Made by a program: the position numbers and the translations under genes. DNA of 64,000 nucleotides. It comes from DASZUK01 sp963745595 (GTDB taxonomy: Bacteria; Actinomycetota; Acidimicrobiia; Acidimicrobiales; RAAP-2). Numbering within the stretch: the first letter of the stretch is position 1; each line of letters begins with the position of its first letter. The notes beneath the pieces were generated by a model that saw only the letters and a list, made by a program, of their open reading frames with translations, was not told the DNA's origin and ran no database searches. The stretch is from the NCBI GenBank assembly GCA_963745595.1, contig CAVUYB010000014.1, positions 124,001-188,000 of the forward strand, in the 5' to 3' direction. This document shows, piece by piece, positions 19,210-28,934 of the stretch.

Positions 19210-20432
19210 CTGCGGGGCACGTCCTTCCAGGCCGTCGACTTGTCGGCCCGAGGCTCGCCGGGCAGGCCGAGCACGCGCTCGCCGAGGATGTTGCGCATGA
19301 CCTCCGACGTCCCGCCCTCGATCGAGTTCGCCCGGACGCGCAGGAACGCCTTGTGGACGTCGGGCGTGCCGATGGCGACGCCGGCCGGCCGGACCATCGG
19401 GTAGTCCGAGCCGTAGAGCATGCCGTCGGCGCCCGAGCAGGTCGAGGCAGAGCTCGTACGTCCGCTTGTTCTCCTCCGCGTACGTGAGCTTCGCCACCGA
19501 GCCCTCCGGCCCCGGCGTCCCGGCCCGCCGGGCGACCGAGGCTCGCAGGTTCGTCAGCCGGGCGACCTCGTTGCGGGTCCACGCCGCCATCAACCGGTCC
19601 CGCAGCGCCGCCGCGTGGGGCGACGGGTCGTCCTGCCACCGCTCCCGCCAGAGCCGGACCGCGTCGCCGATCGGCCCCTGGCCGCGGCGGCCGACGCCGC
19701 CGCCGATGGCCACCCGCTCGTTCATCAGCGTCGTCAGCGCCACCCGCCAGCCGTCACCCTCGCCACCCAGCCGGTCGGCGTCGGGCACGCGGGCGTCGGT
19801 GAAGAACACCTCGTTGAACTCGGCCTCGCCGGTCATCTGGAAGAGCGGCCGCACGTCGACACCGGGCGCGTGCATGTCGACGAGGAACGCGGTGATGCCC
19901 CGGTGCTTCGGCTGGTCCGGGTCGGTCCGGGCGAGCAGGAGGCCGAAGCTCGCCAGGTGGGCGACGGTCGTCCAGACCTTCTGGCCGTTCAGGACCCACT
20001 CGTCGCCGTCCCGGACGGCCCGGGTGGCCAGGCCGGCGACGTCGGAGCCGGCGCCCGGCTCGCTGAACAGCTGGCACCAGATCTCCTCGCACGTGAACAG
20101 CGGCCGCAGGTACCGCTGCTGCTGGCGGTCGGTGCCGTGGGCGACGATGCGTCGGCGCGACCATGCCGAGACCGATGATGTTCACCGGGCTCGGGAACGG
20201 CGCACCGGCCTGCGAGCAGTCGCTCGGTGACGCGCTGCTGGAGGCCGGGGTTCAGTCCCGAGCCGCCCAGCCCCTCCGGGAAGTGGACCCACGCCAGCCC
20301 GCGGTCGAACTGGGCGCCGAGGAACGCCCGGTCGTCGACTTTTCCCGGCGGGAAGTCGGCCAGCAGCCCGTCGACGAGCTCGTCGACCCGGGCGTCGGTC
20401 GGGCGGTCACCGGCGTCGGCCGTCGATGCCAT
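19206..20432 (-). CDS. Acyl-CoA dehydrogenase (frameshifted)
   Basis: A FAD-dependent acyl-CoA dehydrogenase of about 400 residues catalysing alpha,beta-desaturation of an acyl-CoA. Diagnostic segments are HFPEGLGGSGLNPGLQ, CQLFSEPGAGSDVAGLATRA, WVLNGQKVWTTVAHLASFGL, FNEVFFTDARVPDADRLGG and the C-terminal IEGGTSEVMRNILGERVLGL. Frame changes near 20200, 20155 and 19432 break the gene. The ATG at 20432 has GGGGAGG about 5 nt upstream and overlaps the stop of the KdpD-like gene by one base. The GTSEVMRNI form, without a Glu in the usual active-site position that I can see, fits the long-chain or steroid side-chain group; I cannot assign the substrate. Confidence 0.85.
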
Positions 20433-21612
20433 CAGTCCTCCCCTCCGCCGAGCGACGCCGGCTGGTCGCCGTCGTGGCTCGGGTCCGGCACGTCGCGCCG
20501 GGCGATGACGTGCACGTCGATGCCGGTCTCCGCGGCGAAGCGGAGGACCTTGCGGACGACCGAGCCGCGGTGCCACTCCTCCCACCGGCTGCGCCTCGTC
20601 GCGCCGACGACGATCTGCGTGACGTGGTGCTCGACCGCGAACGTGACGACCGTCCGGGCCGGGTCGTCGCCGGTGACGTCGTGCCAGTGGCCGCCGACGT
20701 CGTCGACCAGCTGCTTCACCGACGCCAGGCGGTCAGCGTGGCTCGAGCCGTCGACGCTGGCGACGTGGACGGCGAGCAGGTCGCCCTTGGCCCGCCGGGC
20801 CATCCGGGCGGCCCGGCGGACGACGCCGTCGCTCCCCGGCGCACCGGTGACCGCGACCATGATCCGCTCGGTCGTGTCCCACACCGCGCCGGGGTGGTGG
20901 TTCTGCAGGTAGCGGAGGAGCTCCTCCTCGGTCTCGTCGGCCACGAAGCGCAGCGCCAGCTCGCGCAGGGCGACGAGGTTCTCGGTCTTGAAGAACCCGG
21001 TGAGGGCCTGGGGCACCTTGTCGGTCGGGTAGATGTTGCCGTGGAGCATCCGCCGGCGGAGCTGGTCGGCGGACGAGTCGATCAGCTCGACCTGGTCCGC
21101 CCGGCGGACGACCCAGTCGGGGACGCGCTCGCGGATCTGGCACGCCGGTGATCGCCTCGACCGCGTCGGCCAGGCTCTCGACGTGCTGGATGTTGACGGT
21201 GCTGATGACCGCGATGCCGGCGTCGAGCAGGTCGAGGACGTCCTCCCACCGCTTCTCGTGGGTCCCGGACCCCGGGACGTTGGTGTGGGCGAGCTCGTCG
21301 ACGAGGACGACCTCGGGCCGCCGGGCGAGCACCGCGTCGAGGTCCATCTCCTCGAACGCCGTGCCGCGGTAGTCGACGACCCGGCGGGGGACGACCGGCA
21401 GGTCGCGGATCAGCTCGGCCGTGTGCGGCCGGCCGTGCGTCTCGACGAACCCGACGACGACGTCGGCGCCCCGGTGGTGGCGGCGCCAGCCCTCGTCGAG
21501 CATGGCGCACGTCTTGCCGACGCCGGCGGCCGAGCCGAGGTAGATCCGGAACTTGCCCGTCGGGCCGCACGGCCTGACGGGACTCGTCGTCGACCGCCGA
21601 ACGGTCGATCAT
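20432..21612 (-). CDS. kdpD: KdpD N-terminal sensor half (KdpD domain plus USP domain) as a separate protein
   Basis: Carries only the cytosolic N-terminal part of the potassium sensor KdpD, about 393 residues. Residues about 20-215 form the KdpD ATP-binding domain: YLGSAAGVGKTCAMLDEGW (Walker A, restored across a frame change near 21565), VVVGFVETHGRPHT, VVLVDELAHTNVPGSGTHEK and VISTVNIQHVESLADAVE. Residues about 250-370 are a universal-stress-protein domain (RIMVAVTGAPGSDGVVRRA, VGATRRSRWEEWHRGSVVRK), the region that binds c-di-AMP in some bacteria. There is no histidine kinase domain; that lies on the opposite strand in the divergent gene. A second frame change is near 21145. The stop overlaps the acyl-CoA dehydrogenase start by one base. 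Confidence 0.85.
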
Positions 21613-21662
21613 CGAAGGTCCGGTCGGGCACGCTCTCATTCTGCCGGGTTTCCCGCCGCTCG

Positions 21663-21668
21663 TACACT
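21663..21668 (+). promoter_or_regulatory. Candidate -10 element of the kdp histidine kinase gene
   Basis: TACACT ends six bases before the GTG at 21675, giving a leaderless transcript. It sits in the short divergent region between the two halves of kdpD. Confidence 0.4.
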
Positions 21669-21674
21669 TGCGCG

Positions 21675-23180
21675 GTGAGGAGGAACGCTGGCCGGCATCG
21701 TCGTCGCCCTGGTCGGCATCGGCGTGCTCAGCGCGGTGATGGTGCCGGCCCGGGACCACCTCTCGATCGCCACGTGCGCCCTCGTCCTCGTCGTCCCGGT
21801 CGTCGGCGGGGTGGCCGTCGGCGGCCTGCCGGCCGGTCTCGTCGCCGTCGTCGCCGGCTTCGTGGCCTACGACGTGCTGTTCATCCCGCCGTACGACACG
21901 CTCTCGGTCGGCCAGGCCCAGAACTGGGTCGCCCTGGTCGTCTACGTCGTCGTCATGCTCGTCGTCGCCCGGGTCGTCGTCTTCCTGCAGCGGGCCCGGG
22001 CCGACGCCCGCCGGCAGGCCGACGCCACCGAGCGGCTCTACGTCCTCTCCGACCTGCTGATCGGCGACCGAGCCGGTCACCGACCTGCTCCAGCAGGTCG
22101 TGACGACGATCCACGACGCGTTCGGGCCCCGCTGGGTCGCCGCCCTGCTGCCGGAGAGCCCCGACGACGACCGCCTGACCCTGGCCGCGACGGCCGGCCA
22201 GCCGCTGTCGGCGGAGGAGCTGGCCGACCTGTCGCCGACCCCCGGGCGACCGGCGCAGCTGCGGCCGCCGGCCGACCGGACCGGGGGCCGCGACGCCGGC
22301 GAGCCGGCGGAGTCGGTGACCCGCGATCGTCCTGACCGCCCGCGGCCGACCGGTCGGCATGGTGGCGATGGCCGGCGGCCCGCTCCGGCCCCACGACTGG
22401 GAGCTCCTGCACACGTACGCCAACCACGCCGCGCTCGCCCTCGAGCGCAGCCAGCTCCGCGAGCAGGCCTTGCGGGCCGAGCTGCTCGAGGAGGTCGACC
22501 GGCTGCGCGACGCCATGATGGGCGCGGTCTCCCACGACCTGCGGACGCCGCTGGCGTCCGTCAAGACCGCGGTCACGACGCTGCAGCGCTCCAGCGACGA
22601 CCTGTCGGCCGCCGACCGGCGGGAGCTGCTCGACCTGATCGAGGACCAGTCCGACACGCTCGACCGGCTCGTCGACAACCTGCTCGACATGACCCGCATC
22701 CAGTCCGGCGCGCTCGAGCTGCGCCGCGACGTCAGCCCCGTCGTCGACGTCGTCGAGGGTGCGCTGCTGACCGGTGCCGTCCACCGCGACACCGTCCGGG
22801 TCGACCTGCCTGCGGACCTGCCGCCGGTCGACGTCGACCAGCTGCTGATGGAGCGGGTCCTCGCCAACCTCGTCGAGAACGCGGTCCGCCACTCGCCGGC
22901 CGGCGAACCGGTCACGATCGCCGCGGCCGTCCACGGGTCCTCGGTCGAGCTGGCCGTCGTCGACCACGGTCCCGGTGTCCCCACGGACGACCGGGCCCGC
23001 GTCTTCCAGATGTTCAACCGGGTCAGCGGCGGTGGACGGGCCGGGCTCGGTCTGGCCATCGCCAAGGCGTTCGTCGAGGCCCACGGCCAGTCGATCTGGG
23101 TCGGCGACGCGCCGGACGGCGGGGCCCGGTTCGTCTTCACGATGCCGATCGCCGTCCTGCCCGTCGAGACAGGGTCGTAG
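21675..23180 (+). CDS. kdpD: KdpD C-terminal half: DUF4118 membrane domain plus histidine kinase (frameshifted)
   Basis: The membrane and kinase portion of KdpD as a free-standing protein of about 500 residues. DUF4118 (residues about 5-110) has four hydrophobic helices, including LSIATCALVLVVPVVGGVAV and DVLFIPPYDTLSVGQAQNWV. A GAF-like region follows, then the HisKA domain with the phosphorylated histidine in AVSHDLRTPLASVKT and an ATPase domain with LVENAVRHSP, VVDHGPGVP and GGRAGLGLAIAKAF. Frame changes near 21690, 22067, 22245 and 22330 affect the first half only. Its stop overlaps the kdpE start (TAGTG), giving a coupled sensor-regulator pair. It presumably partners with the divergent KdpD/USP protein to report potassium status. 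Confidence 0.87.
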
Positions 23181-23858
23181 TGGCCCGCATCCTCCTCGTC
23201 GACGACGACCAGGCCCTCCTGCGGGCGCTGCGCATCGGGCTCTGCCGCCCGCGGCTACGACGTCGTCGTCGCCCACTCCGGCGAAGAGGGCGTCACCCAG
23301 GTCTCGCTGGCCGGCCCGGACGTCGTCGTCCTCGACCTCGGGCTGCCGGACATCGACGGCATCGAGGTCTGCCGGCGCGTCCGGCAGTGGTCGGCCGTGC
23401 CGATCATCGTCCTCTCCGCGGCCGGGACGGAGGACCGCAAGGTCGCCGCCCTCGACGCCGGCGCCGACGACTACGTGACGAAACCGTTCGGCATGGCCGA
23501 GCTCGAGGCCCGGCTCCGGGCCGCCCTGCGGCGATCGGCCCGCTCGGTCGGCGACGACACGCCGACCGAGATCACCGTCGGTCGGATCGACGTCGACCTC
23601 GTCCACCACATGGCCCGGCTCGACGGCCAGGCCCTCGACCTGACCGCCCGCGAGTTCGACCTCCTCGCCTACCTGGCCCGGCACGCCGGCAAGGTCTGCA
23701 CGCATCAGATGATCCTCCGTGACGTCTGGGGGTCGTCCTACGGCAGCGAGGCCCACTACCTCCGGGTCTACGCCCACCGGCTCCGCCGCAAGCTCGGCGA
23801 CGCCGGCCACCTGCTGCGAACCCAGCCGGGCATCGGCTACCAGCTGCTGGAGGACTAG
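23180..23858 (+). CDS. kdpE: KdpE-type response regulator (one frameshift)
   Basis: An OmpR/PhoB-family transcription factor of about 226 residues activating the kdp operon. The receiver domain has RILLVDDDQ, the phospho-acceptor in VVLDLGLPDIDG, and VTKPFGMAELEARL. The C-terminal winged helix has DLTAREFDLLAYLARHAGKV, ILRDVWGSSYGSEAHYLRVY and LLRTQPGIGYQL, closest to KdpE. A single frame change near 23250 separates the first 25 codons from the rest. The GTG start at 23180 overlaps the kinase stop. It converges on the OB-fold gene with a four-base overlap. Confidence 0.9.
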
Positions 23859-24164
23859 CTGAACCGATAGAGCGGGTTGAGGAGCACCCGCCGCCCGCGG
23901 TCGGCCAGCACGGTCCCCTCGACGGCCAGCGACGCGCCGACCGTCACGCCGGGGACGCGATCCCGACCGACCCACCGCAGGACGATCGTGCCGGTGCCGT
24001 CGTCCAGCTCGGCGTCGGTGGCGCAGCCCACGCCGGACGCGGACCGACACCGCCCGCACCGTGCCGGTGAGCGCCGCCCGCCGACGGGAGTCCGCCGCCG
24101 CGACCGTGCGGGCCACCGGGCGGCCACCCCACTCGTCGGTCCCGTCGGCCATCCAGCCGGTCAT
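23855..24164 (-). CDS. OB-fold nucleic-acid-binding protein (one or two frameshifts)
   Basis: A small single-domain protein of about 103 residues. TVRAVSVR, then across a frame change GVGCATDAELDDGTGTIVLR, WVGRDRVPGVTVGASLAVEG and LLNPLYRFS match the actinobacterial OB-fold protein often found near potassium-transport genes. The start is ambiguous: a 17-bp tandem duplication (24153-24186) carries the ATG twice, at 24164 and 24181, with only 24164 in frame with the body as sequenced. It is the last gene of the leftward kdp cluster, 30 bases after kdpC. Its molecular role is unknown; nucleic-acid binding is inferred from the fold. Confidence 0.65.
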
Positions 24165-24193
24165 GACAGCCAGCCGGTCATGACAGCCAGCCG
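24153..24193. repeat. 17-bp tandem duplication at the OB-fold gene start
   Basis: CCAGCCGGTCATGACAG occurs at 24153-24169 and again at 24170-24186, followed by a partial CCAGCCG. It lies between kdpC and the OB-fold gene and duplicates the start codon. Confidence 0.8.
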
Positions 24194-24194
24194 C

Positions 24195-24820
24195 TCACTT
24201 CAGCTCGGCCAGGCCCTCGTTCAGCTGGAGGACGTTGATGTAGCTGGAGCCGAGGAAGCCCAACTGTTCGCCGTTCGTCTGGCTGGCGATCAGTGCCCGC
24301 AGCCGGGCCGGCGCGATGCCGGTGGCCCGGGCCACCATCGGCACCTGCACGTACGCGTCGGCCGGGGTGATGTCCGGGTCGTACCCGCTGCCCGACGTGG
24401 TCACCAGGTTCGGGGTCGGGTCGACGCCGAGCTTGTGCCAGTAGGCGACGAGCTGCTTCGTGTTTGTGCAGCAGCACCTTCGAGCGGGGGCCCAGGTTGG
24501 ACGCCGCCGACTCGCCACTCACCCCTGTCGCTGTTAGCGGGTTGTCGCCGCCGGAGACGTCTGTCTTGGGATTGGCGGCGTACGGCCCGGTGTCTGTGGG
24601 CCGGCCGTGGAAGACGCAGCTGCCGACCAGGTGGCCCGGGCACTTGACCTTCGACCAGTTCTGGCCGATCAGGCGTCGAGCCGTTGGCGGTGATGGACCC
24701 GTCGGCCTGGTGCTTGAACAGGAGCTGGGCTACCCCGGTGCCGACAAAGGCGTAGACGAAGCCGAAGAACACCAGGCAGATCACCGCCATGATGACGGAA
24801 CGGCGAAGGTGGGCGAGCAT
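24195..24820 (-). CDS. kdpC: Potassium-transporting ATPase subunit C (frameshifted)
   Basis: The single-span KdpC chaperone subunit, about 208 residues. The N-terminal anchor is HLRRSVIMAVICLVFFGFVY, followed by LIGQNW, a variable segment with CPGHLVGSCVFHGRPTDTGP, DNPLTATGVSGESAASNLGP, then TTSGSGYDPDITPADAYVQV, VARATGIAPARLRALIASQT and LNVLQLNEGL-like NVLQLNEGLAEL. Frame changes occur near 24665, 24560 and 24465. The start ATG at 24820 follows the kdpB stop by 13 bases. KdpC stabilises the KdpFABC complex and raises ATP affinity of KdpB. Confidence 0.9.
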
Positions 24821-24833
24821 CAGGCGATCTCCA

Positions 24834-26932
24834 TCAGTACCAGTGGACGGCGGTCAGGAACAGGTCGATCAGCTTGATGAAGACGAACGGCACGATGATC
24901 CCGCCGACCCCGTAGATCCAGACGTTGCGCCGCAGGATCGCCGCGGAGCTCAGCGCTCGGAACTTGACGCCCCGCAGGGCGAGCGGGATCAGCGCGACGA
25001 TGACGAGGGCGTTGAAGATCACGGCCGAGAGCACCGCGCTCTGCGGGCTGTGCAGCTTCATGATGTTGAGGGTGTTCAGCTGCGGGTACGTGGCGACGAA
25101 GAGCGCCGGGATGATGGCGAAGTACTTGGCGACGTCGTTGGCGATCGAGAACGTCGTCAGCGACCCCCGGGTGATCAGCAGCTGCTTGCCGATCTCGACG
25201 ACGTCGATCAGCTTCGTCGGGTTCGAGTCGAGGTCGACCATGTTGCCGGCTTCCTTCGCCGCGGTCGTCCCGGTGTTCATCGCCACGCCGACGTCGGCCT
25301 GGGCGAGCGCCGGCGCGTCGTTCGTGCCGTCGCCGGTCATCGCGACGAGCTTGCCGCCCTCCTGCTCCGACTTGATCAGCTCCATCTTCGTCTCGGGGGT
25401 GGCCTCGGCCAGGTAGTCGTCGACCCCGGCCTCCTGGGCGATCGCCGCCGCGGTCAGCGGGTTGTCACCGGTGATCATCACCGTGCGGATGCCCATCGAC
25501 CGCATCTCCGCGAACCGCTCCGCGATGCCCTCCTTGACGACGTCCTTCAGCTCGATGACGCCGAGGACCTCGCGGCCCGTCGGCCACCGTCAGCGGCGTC
25601 GACCCGGCCCGGGCTATGCGGTCGACGATCTCGTCCAGCCCGGCCGGCGTCGTCCCGCCCTGCTCGACGACCCAGCGCTTCACCGCCTCCGACGCCCCCT
25701 TGCGGACCTGCCGGCCGTCGACGTCGAGGCCGGACATCCGGGTCGTCGCCGAGAACGGCACGAACGTGTGCTCCCCGGTCAGCTCGCGCTCGCGGATGCC
25801 GAACCGCTCCTTGGCCAGCACGACGATCGAGCGGCCCTCCGGCGTCTCGTCGGCCAGGGAGGCCAGCTGGGCGGCGTCGGCGACCTCCTGCTCGGTGTGG
25901 CCGCTGGCCGGGAAGAAGGCCGACGCCATCCGGTTGCCGAGGGTGATCGTCCCGGTCTTGTCGAGCAGCAGCGTCTGGACGTCACCGGCCGCCTCGACGG
26001 CCCGACCGCTCATCGCCAGCACGTTCTTCTGCACCAGCCGGTCCATGCCGGCGATGCCGATGGCCGAGAGCAGCGCGCCGATGGTCGTCGGGATCAGGCA
26101 GACCAGCAGCGACACCAGGATGACGACCGACACCGTGGCGCCGGAGTAGTCGCCGAACGGCTGCAGGACGACGACGACCGGCAGGAAGACGATCGTGAGC
26201 ACGGCCAGCAGGATCGTCAGCGCGATCTCGTTCGGCGTCTTCTGTCGGTTCGCCCCCTCGACGAGCGTGATCATCCGGTCGAGGAACGTCTGGCCCTTCT
26301 CCGCGGTGATCCGGACGACGATCCGGTCCGACAGCACCTTCGTGCCGCCGGTCACCGCCGAGCGGTCGCCGCCGGACTCCCGGATGACCGGCGCCGACTC
26401 GCCGGTGATCGCCGACTCGTCGACCGACGCGACACCCTCGACGATCTCGCCGTCCGACGGGATCGCGTCGCCGGCCTCGCAGACGACGAGGTCGCCCTTG
26501 GCCAGCTCGGCCGCGGCGACCCGCTCCTCCGTGCCGTCCGGACGCAGCCGTCGGGCCTCGGTCTCCGACCGCATCCGCCGCAGCGTGTCCGCCTGGGCCT
26601 TGCCCCGGCCCTCCGCCATCGCCTCCGCGAAGTTGGCGAAGACGACCGTCAGGAACAGCCAGGCCGTGATCGACCAGTCGAACAGACCCGGATGGGCGAT
26701 CGACTCGATCAGCGTCACCACCGTACCGACGAGCACGACGAACATGACCGGGTTCTTGACCTGGACCCGCGGGTCGAGCTTCTTGAACGCGTCGACGAGC
26801 GCCTGGCGCAGGATCTCGCCGGTCGAACAGGCTCCGGGCCTCGGCCACGCCGTGCGCGCTGGTTCCCGGGGCGACCGGCTCGTGCCCCTCGGGGGTGCCG
26901 ACCGCCGGCGAGGGTGCGGACGCGGTCGCCAT
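24834..26932 (-). CDS. kdpB: Potassium-transporting P-type ATPase subunit B (frameshifted)
   Basis: The catalytic P-type ATPase of the high-affinity potassium pump, about 699 residues. Present are ESAITGESAPVIRESGGD (actuator), VCLIPTTIGALLSAIGIAG, the phosphorylation site LLLDKTGTITLGNRMAS, VRKGASEAVKRWV, VMITGDNPLTAAAIA and VAMTGDGTNDAPALAQADVG with GNMVDLDSNPTKLIDVVEIG. Frame changes near 26830 and 25580 interrupt it; both flanks remain in family register. The ATG at 26932 overlaps the kdpA stop by one base, so kdpA-kdpB translation is coupled. Confidence 0.93.
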
Positions 26933-28633
26933 CAGAAGAACCTCCCGTGGCTCAGCTGCTCGACGATCGGGCCCAGGGCGACTGCCGGGAAGAAGGTCAG
27001 GCCGCCGATGATGACGATGACGCCGATGGTCAGCCCGACGAACATGGTGTTGTCGGTCCGGAAGGTGCCGAGCGAGGCCGGCACCACGTTCTTGGCCGCC
27101 AGGCCGCCGGCCAGGGCCAGGGCCGGGATCGATGATCCCGAAGCGACCGATGAGCATGAGGATGCCACCGATCACGTTGTAGAAGGGGGTGTTACCGGTG
27201 AGGCCGCCGAAGGCCGACCCGTTGTTGTTCCCCTGCGAGGTGAGCGCGTACAGGATCTCGGTGAACCCGTGCGGCCCCGCGTTGAGTGGCCCGGCTCGGC
27301 CCTCCGCCACCGAGACGGCGATGCCGGCGGCGACGAGGACCGCGATGGGCATGATCAGGGCGCCCATGCCGGCCAGCTTGACCTCACGGGCCTGGATCTT
27401 CTTGCCCAGGTACTCCGGCGTTCGCCCGATCATCAGACCGCCGATGAAGACCGCGATGATGGCGTAGATCAAGATGGTGTACAGCCCGCTCCCCGTGCCC
27501 CCCGGGGTCACCTCCCCGAGCATCATGCCGGTCAGCAGGCCGAAGCCGCCCATCGGGTTGAACGAGTCGTACGAGGCGTTGGCCGAGCCGGTCGACGTCT
27601 GGTGGAGGCCACGCCGAAGAGGGCGGTGGTGGTGTCGCCGAACCGGACCTCCTTGCCCTCGGTGTTCCCGACCTCGCCGGCGGCCGTCTGGTGGATCCCG
27701 GCCGCCTGCACCGCCGGGTTCGGCTGGTGCTCGGCGTAGGCGGTGAACCCGACCCAGACCCCGAAGATGATGACCATGGCGGCCAGCAGGGCCGCGCCCT
27801 GGCGGATCCGTCCGACCATCTTCCCGAAGGTGTAGGTGAGCGAGAAGGGGATGACCAGGAGCAGGAAGATGGACAGGAAGTTGGTGAGCCCGGTCGGGTT
27901 CTCGAACGGGGTGGCCGAGTTGGCGTCCAGGAACCCGCCGCCGTTGGTCCCCAACTGCTTGATGGCTTCCATGAACCCGATCGGGCCGACCGCGATGGTC
28001 TGGGACACGCCGTTCAGGGCGTTGTGGATGTGGGCCGGGCCGGACAGCGTCTGCACCGCGCCCTGCCCGACGAAGATGATCCCCGCGATGAAGGCGACCG
28101 GGAACAGGATGTAGAGCATGCACCGGGTGATGTCCACCCAGAAGTTGCCGATCGTCGGCGAACCCTTGCGGGCGAAGCCGCGGACCAGGGCGATCGCCAC
28201 GGCGATCCCGACCGCCGGGCTGACGAACTGCTGGACGGTCAGGGCCCCGATCTGGGAGAAGTACGACATCGTCGACTCGCCGCCGTAGTTCTGCCAGTTC
28301 GTGTTCGTGACGAACGACACCGCGGTGTTCCACGACAGGGCGTTGCCCGGGGCGTCGAGGTGCTGCGGGTTGAGGGGCAGGCTGCCCTGGAGCCGGACGA
28401 GCAGGTAGGTGAGGAGGATGGACACCCCCGAGAAGACCACCAAGGACCCGGCGTAGCGCTTCCAGGTCTGCTCCTTGTCGGGGCTGGTCCCGAGCAGCCG
28501 GTAGACCGGCCGCTCGGCCCACCCGAGGAAGTGGACCCGGCCGTCGAAGACCGCCGCCATGTACGACCCCAGGTACCGCCAGGAGATGGCCAGAAGGCAC
28601 GACCAGGACGACGATCGTCCAGAAGAACCCCAT
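26932..28633 (-). CDS. kdpA: Potassium-transporting ATPase subunit A (frameshifted)
   Basis: The membrane channel-like subunit binding and translocating K+, about 565 residues with ten helices. The four selectivity-filter regions are recognisable: SFVTNTNWQNYGGE, QLGTNGGGFLDANSATPFEN, STGSANASYDSFNPMGGFG and TSQGNNNGSAFGGL. Frame changes lie near 28570, 27600 and 27135. The ATG at 28633 follows the kdpF stop directly. Induction by KdpDE under potassium limitation is the known rule for this family; a direct repeat upstream of the operon is a candidate site. Confidence 0.92.
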
Positions 28634-28723
28634 CTAGAACCACTCCGGCTTGAACATGGCGATGCCGAGGTAGATGAACACCACCGCGGAGACGCCGAGC
28701 AGGATGCCCTGGACGGCGTTCAC
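28634..28723 (-). CDS. kdpF: KdpF small membrane subunit
   Basis: A 29-residue single-span peptide, VNAVQGILLGVSAVVFIYLG followed by IAMFKPEWF. The hydrophobic helix and the C-terminal PE(K/R)F-like ending are the KdpF pattern. The GTG at 28723 overlaps the stop of an upstream peptide gene (TAGTG), and its TAG abuts the kdpA ATG. KdpF stabilises the KdpFABC complex. The gene is too short for routine ORF calling. Confidence 0.88.
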   Translation of the reverse strand: MNAVQGILLGVSAVVFIYLGIAMFKPEWF

Positions 28724-28806
28724 TACACCCGCTCCAGGGCCCAGATCAGCCCGAGCATGCCAACCGTGAAGACGATCGTGCCGAGCACTGCGAGGAAATC
28801 ACCCAT
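28723..28806 (-). CDS. 27-residue membrane peptide at the head of the kdp operon
   Basis: ATG at 28806 to TAG at 28723 encodes MGDFLAVLGTIVFTVGMLG followed by LIWALERV: one hydrophobic helix ending in a charged ALERV tail. Its stop overlaps the kdpF start by one base, which argues for real coupled translation. Similar unnamed one-helix peptides ending in a charged motif sit before kdpF in other actinobacteria as far as I recall. It could be an extra regulatory subunit of the pump. Function is unassigned. Confidence 0.7.
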   Translation of the reverse strand: MGDFLAVLGTIVFTVGMLGLIWALERV

Positions 28807-28859
28807 ACGGCCACTCTGCGCCGGCCGCCGTCAACAGGGGGTGTACGTCGGGTCGGGAC

Positions 28860-28879
28860 CCGTAAACGATTCGTAAACG
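28860..28879 (-). promoter_or_regulatory. Direct repeat upstream of the kdp operon (candidate KdpE site)
   Basis: CGTAAACG occurs twice at an 11-bp step (CGTAAACGATTCGTAAACG), about one helical turn apart and roughly 55-70 bases before the first kdp start. OmpR-type regulators such as KdpE bind direct repeats with this spacing, so it is a candidate activator site. The A/T content stands out from the surrounding sequence. Confidence 0.4.
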
Positions 28880-28934
28880 CCCCGGCTATCCGGGCGGGCC
28901 GCCGGCCGGGGGCGGGACTGGGGCCGGGGCCGGG

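Noticed and set aside
28807..28934. A c-di-AMP (ydaO-type) riboswitch before kdp
   Set aside because: The spacer is only about 130 bases and shows no conserved riboswitch core by eye.
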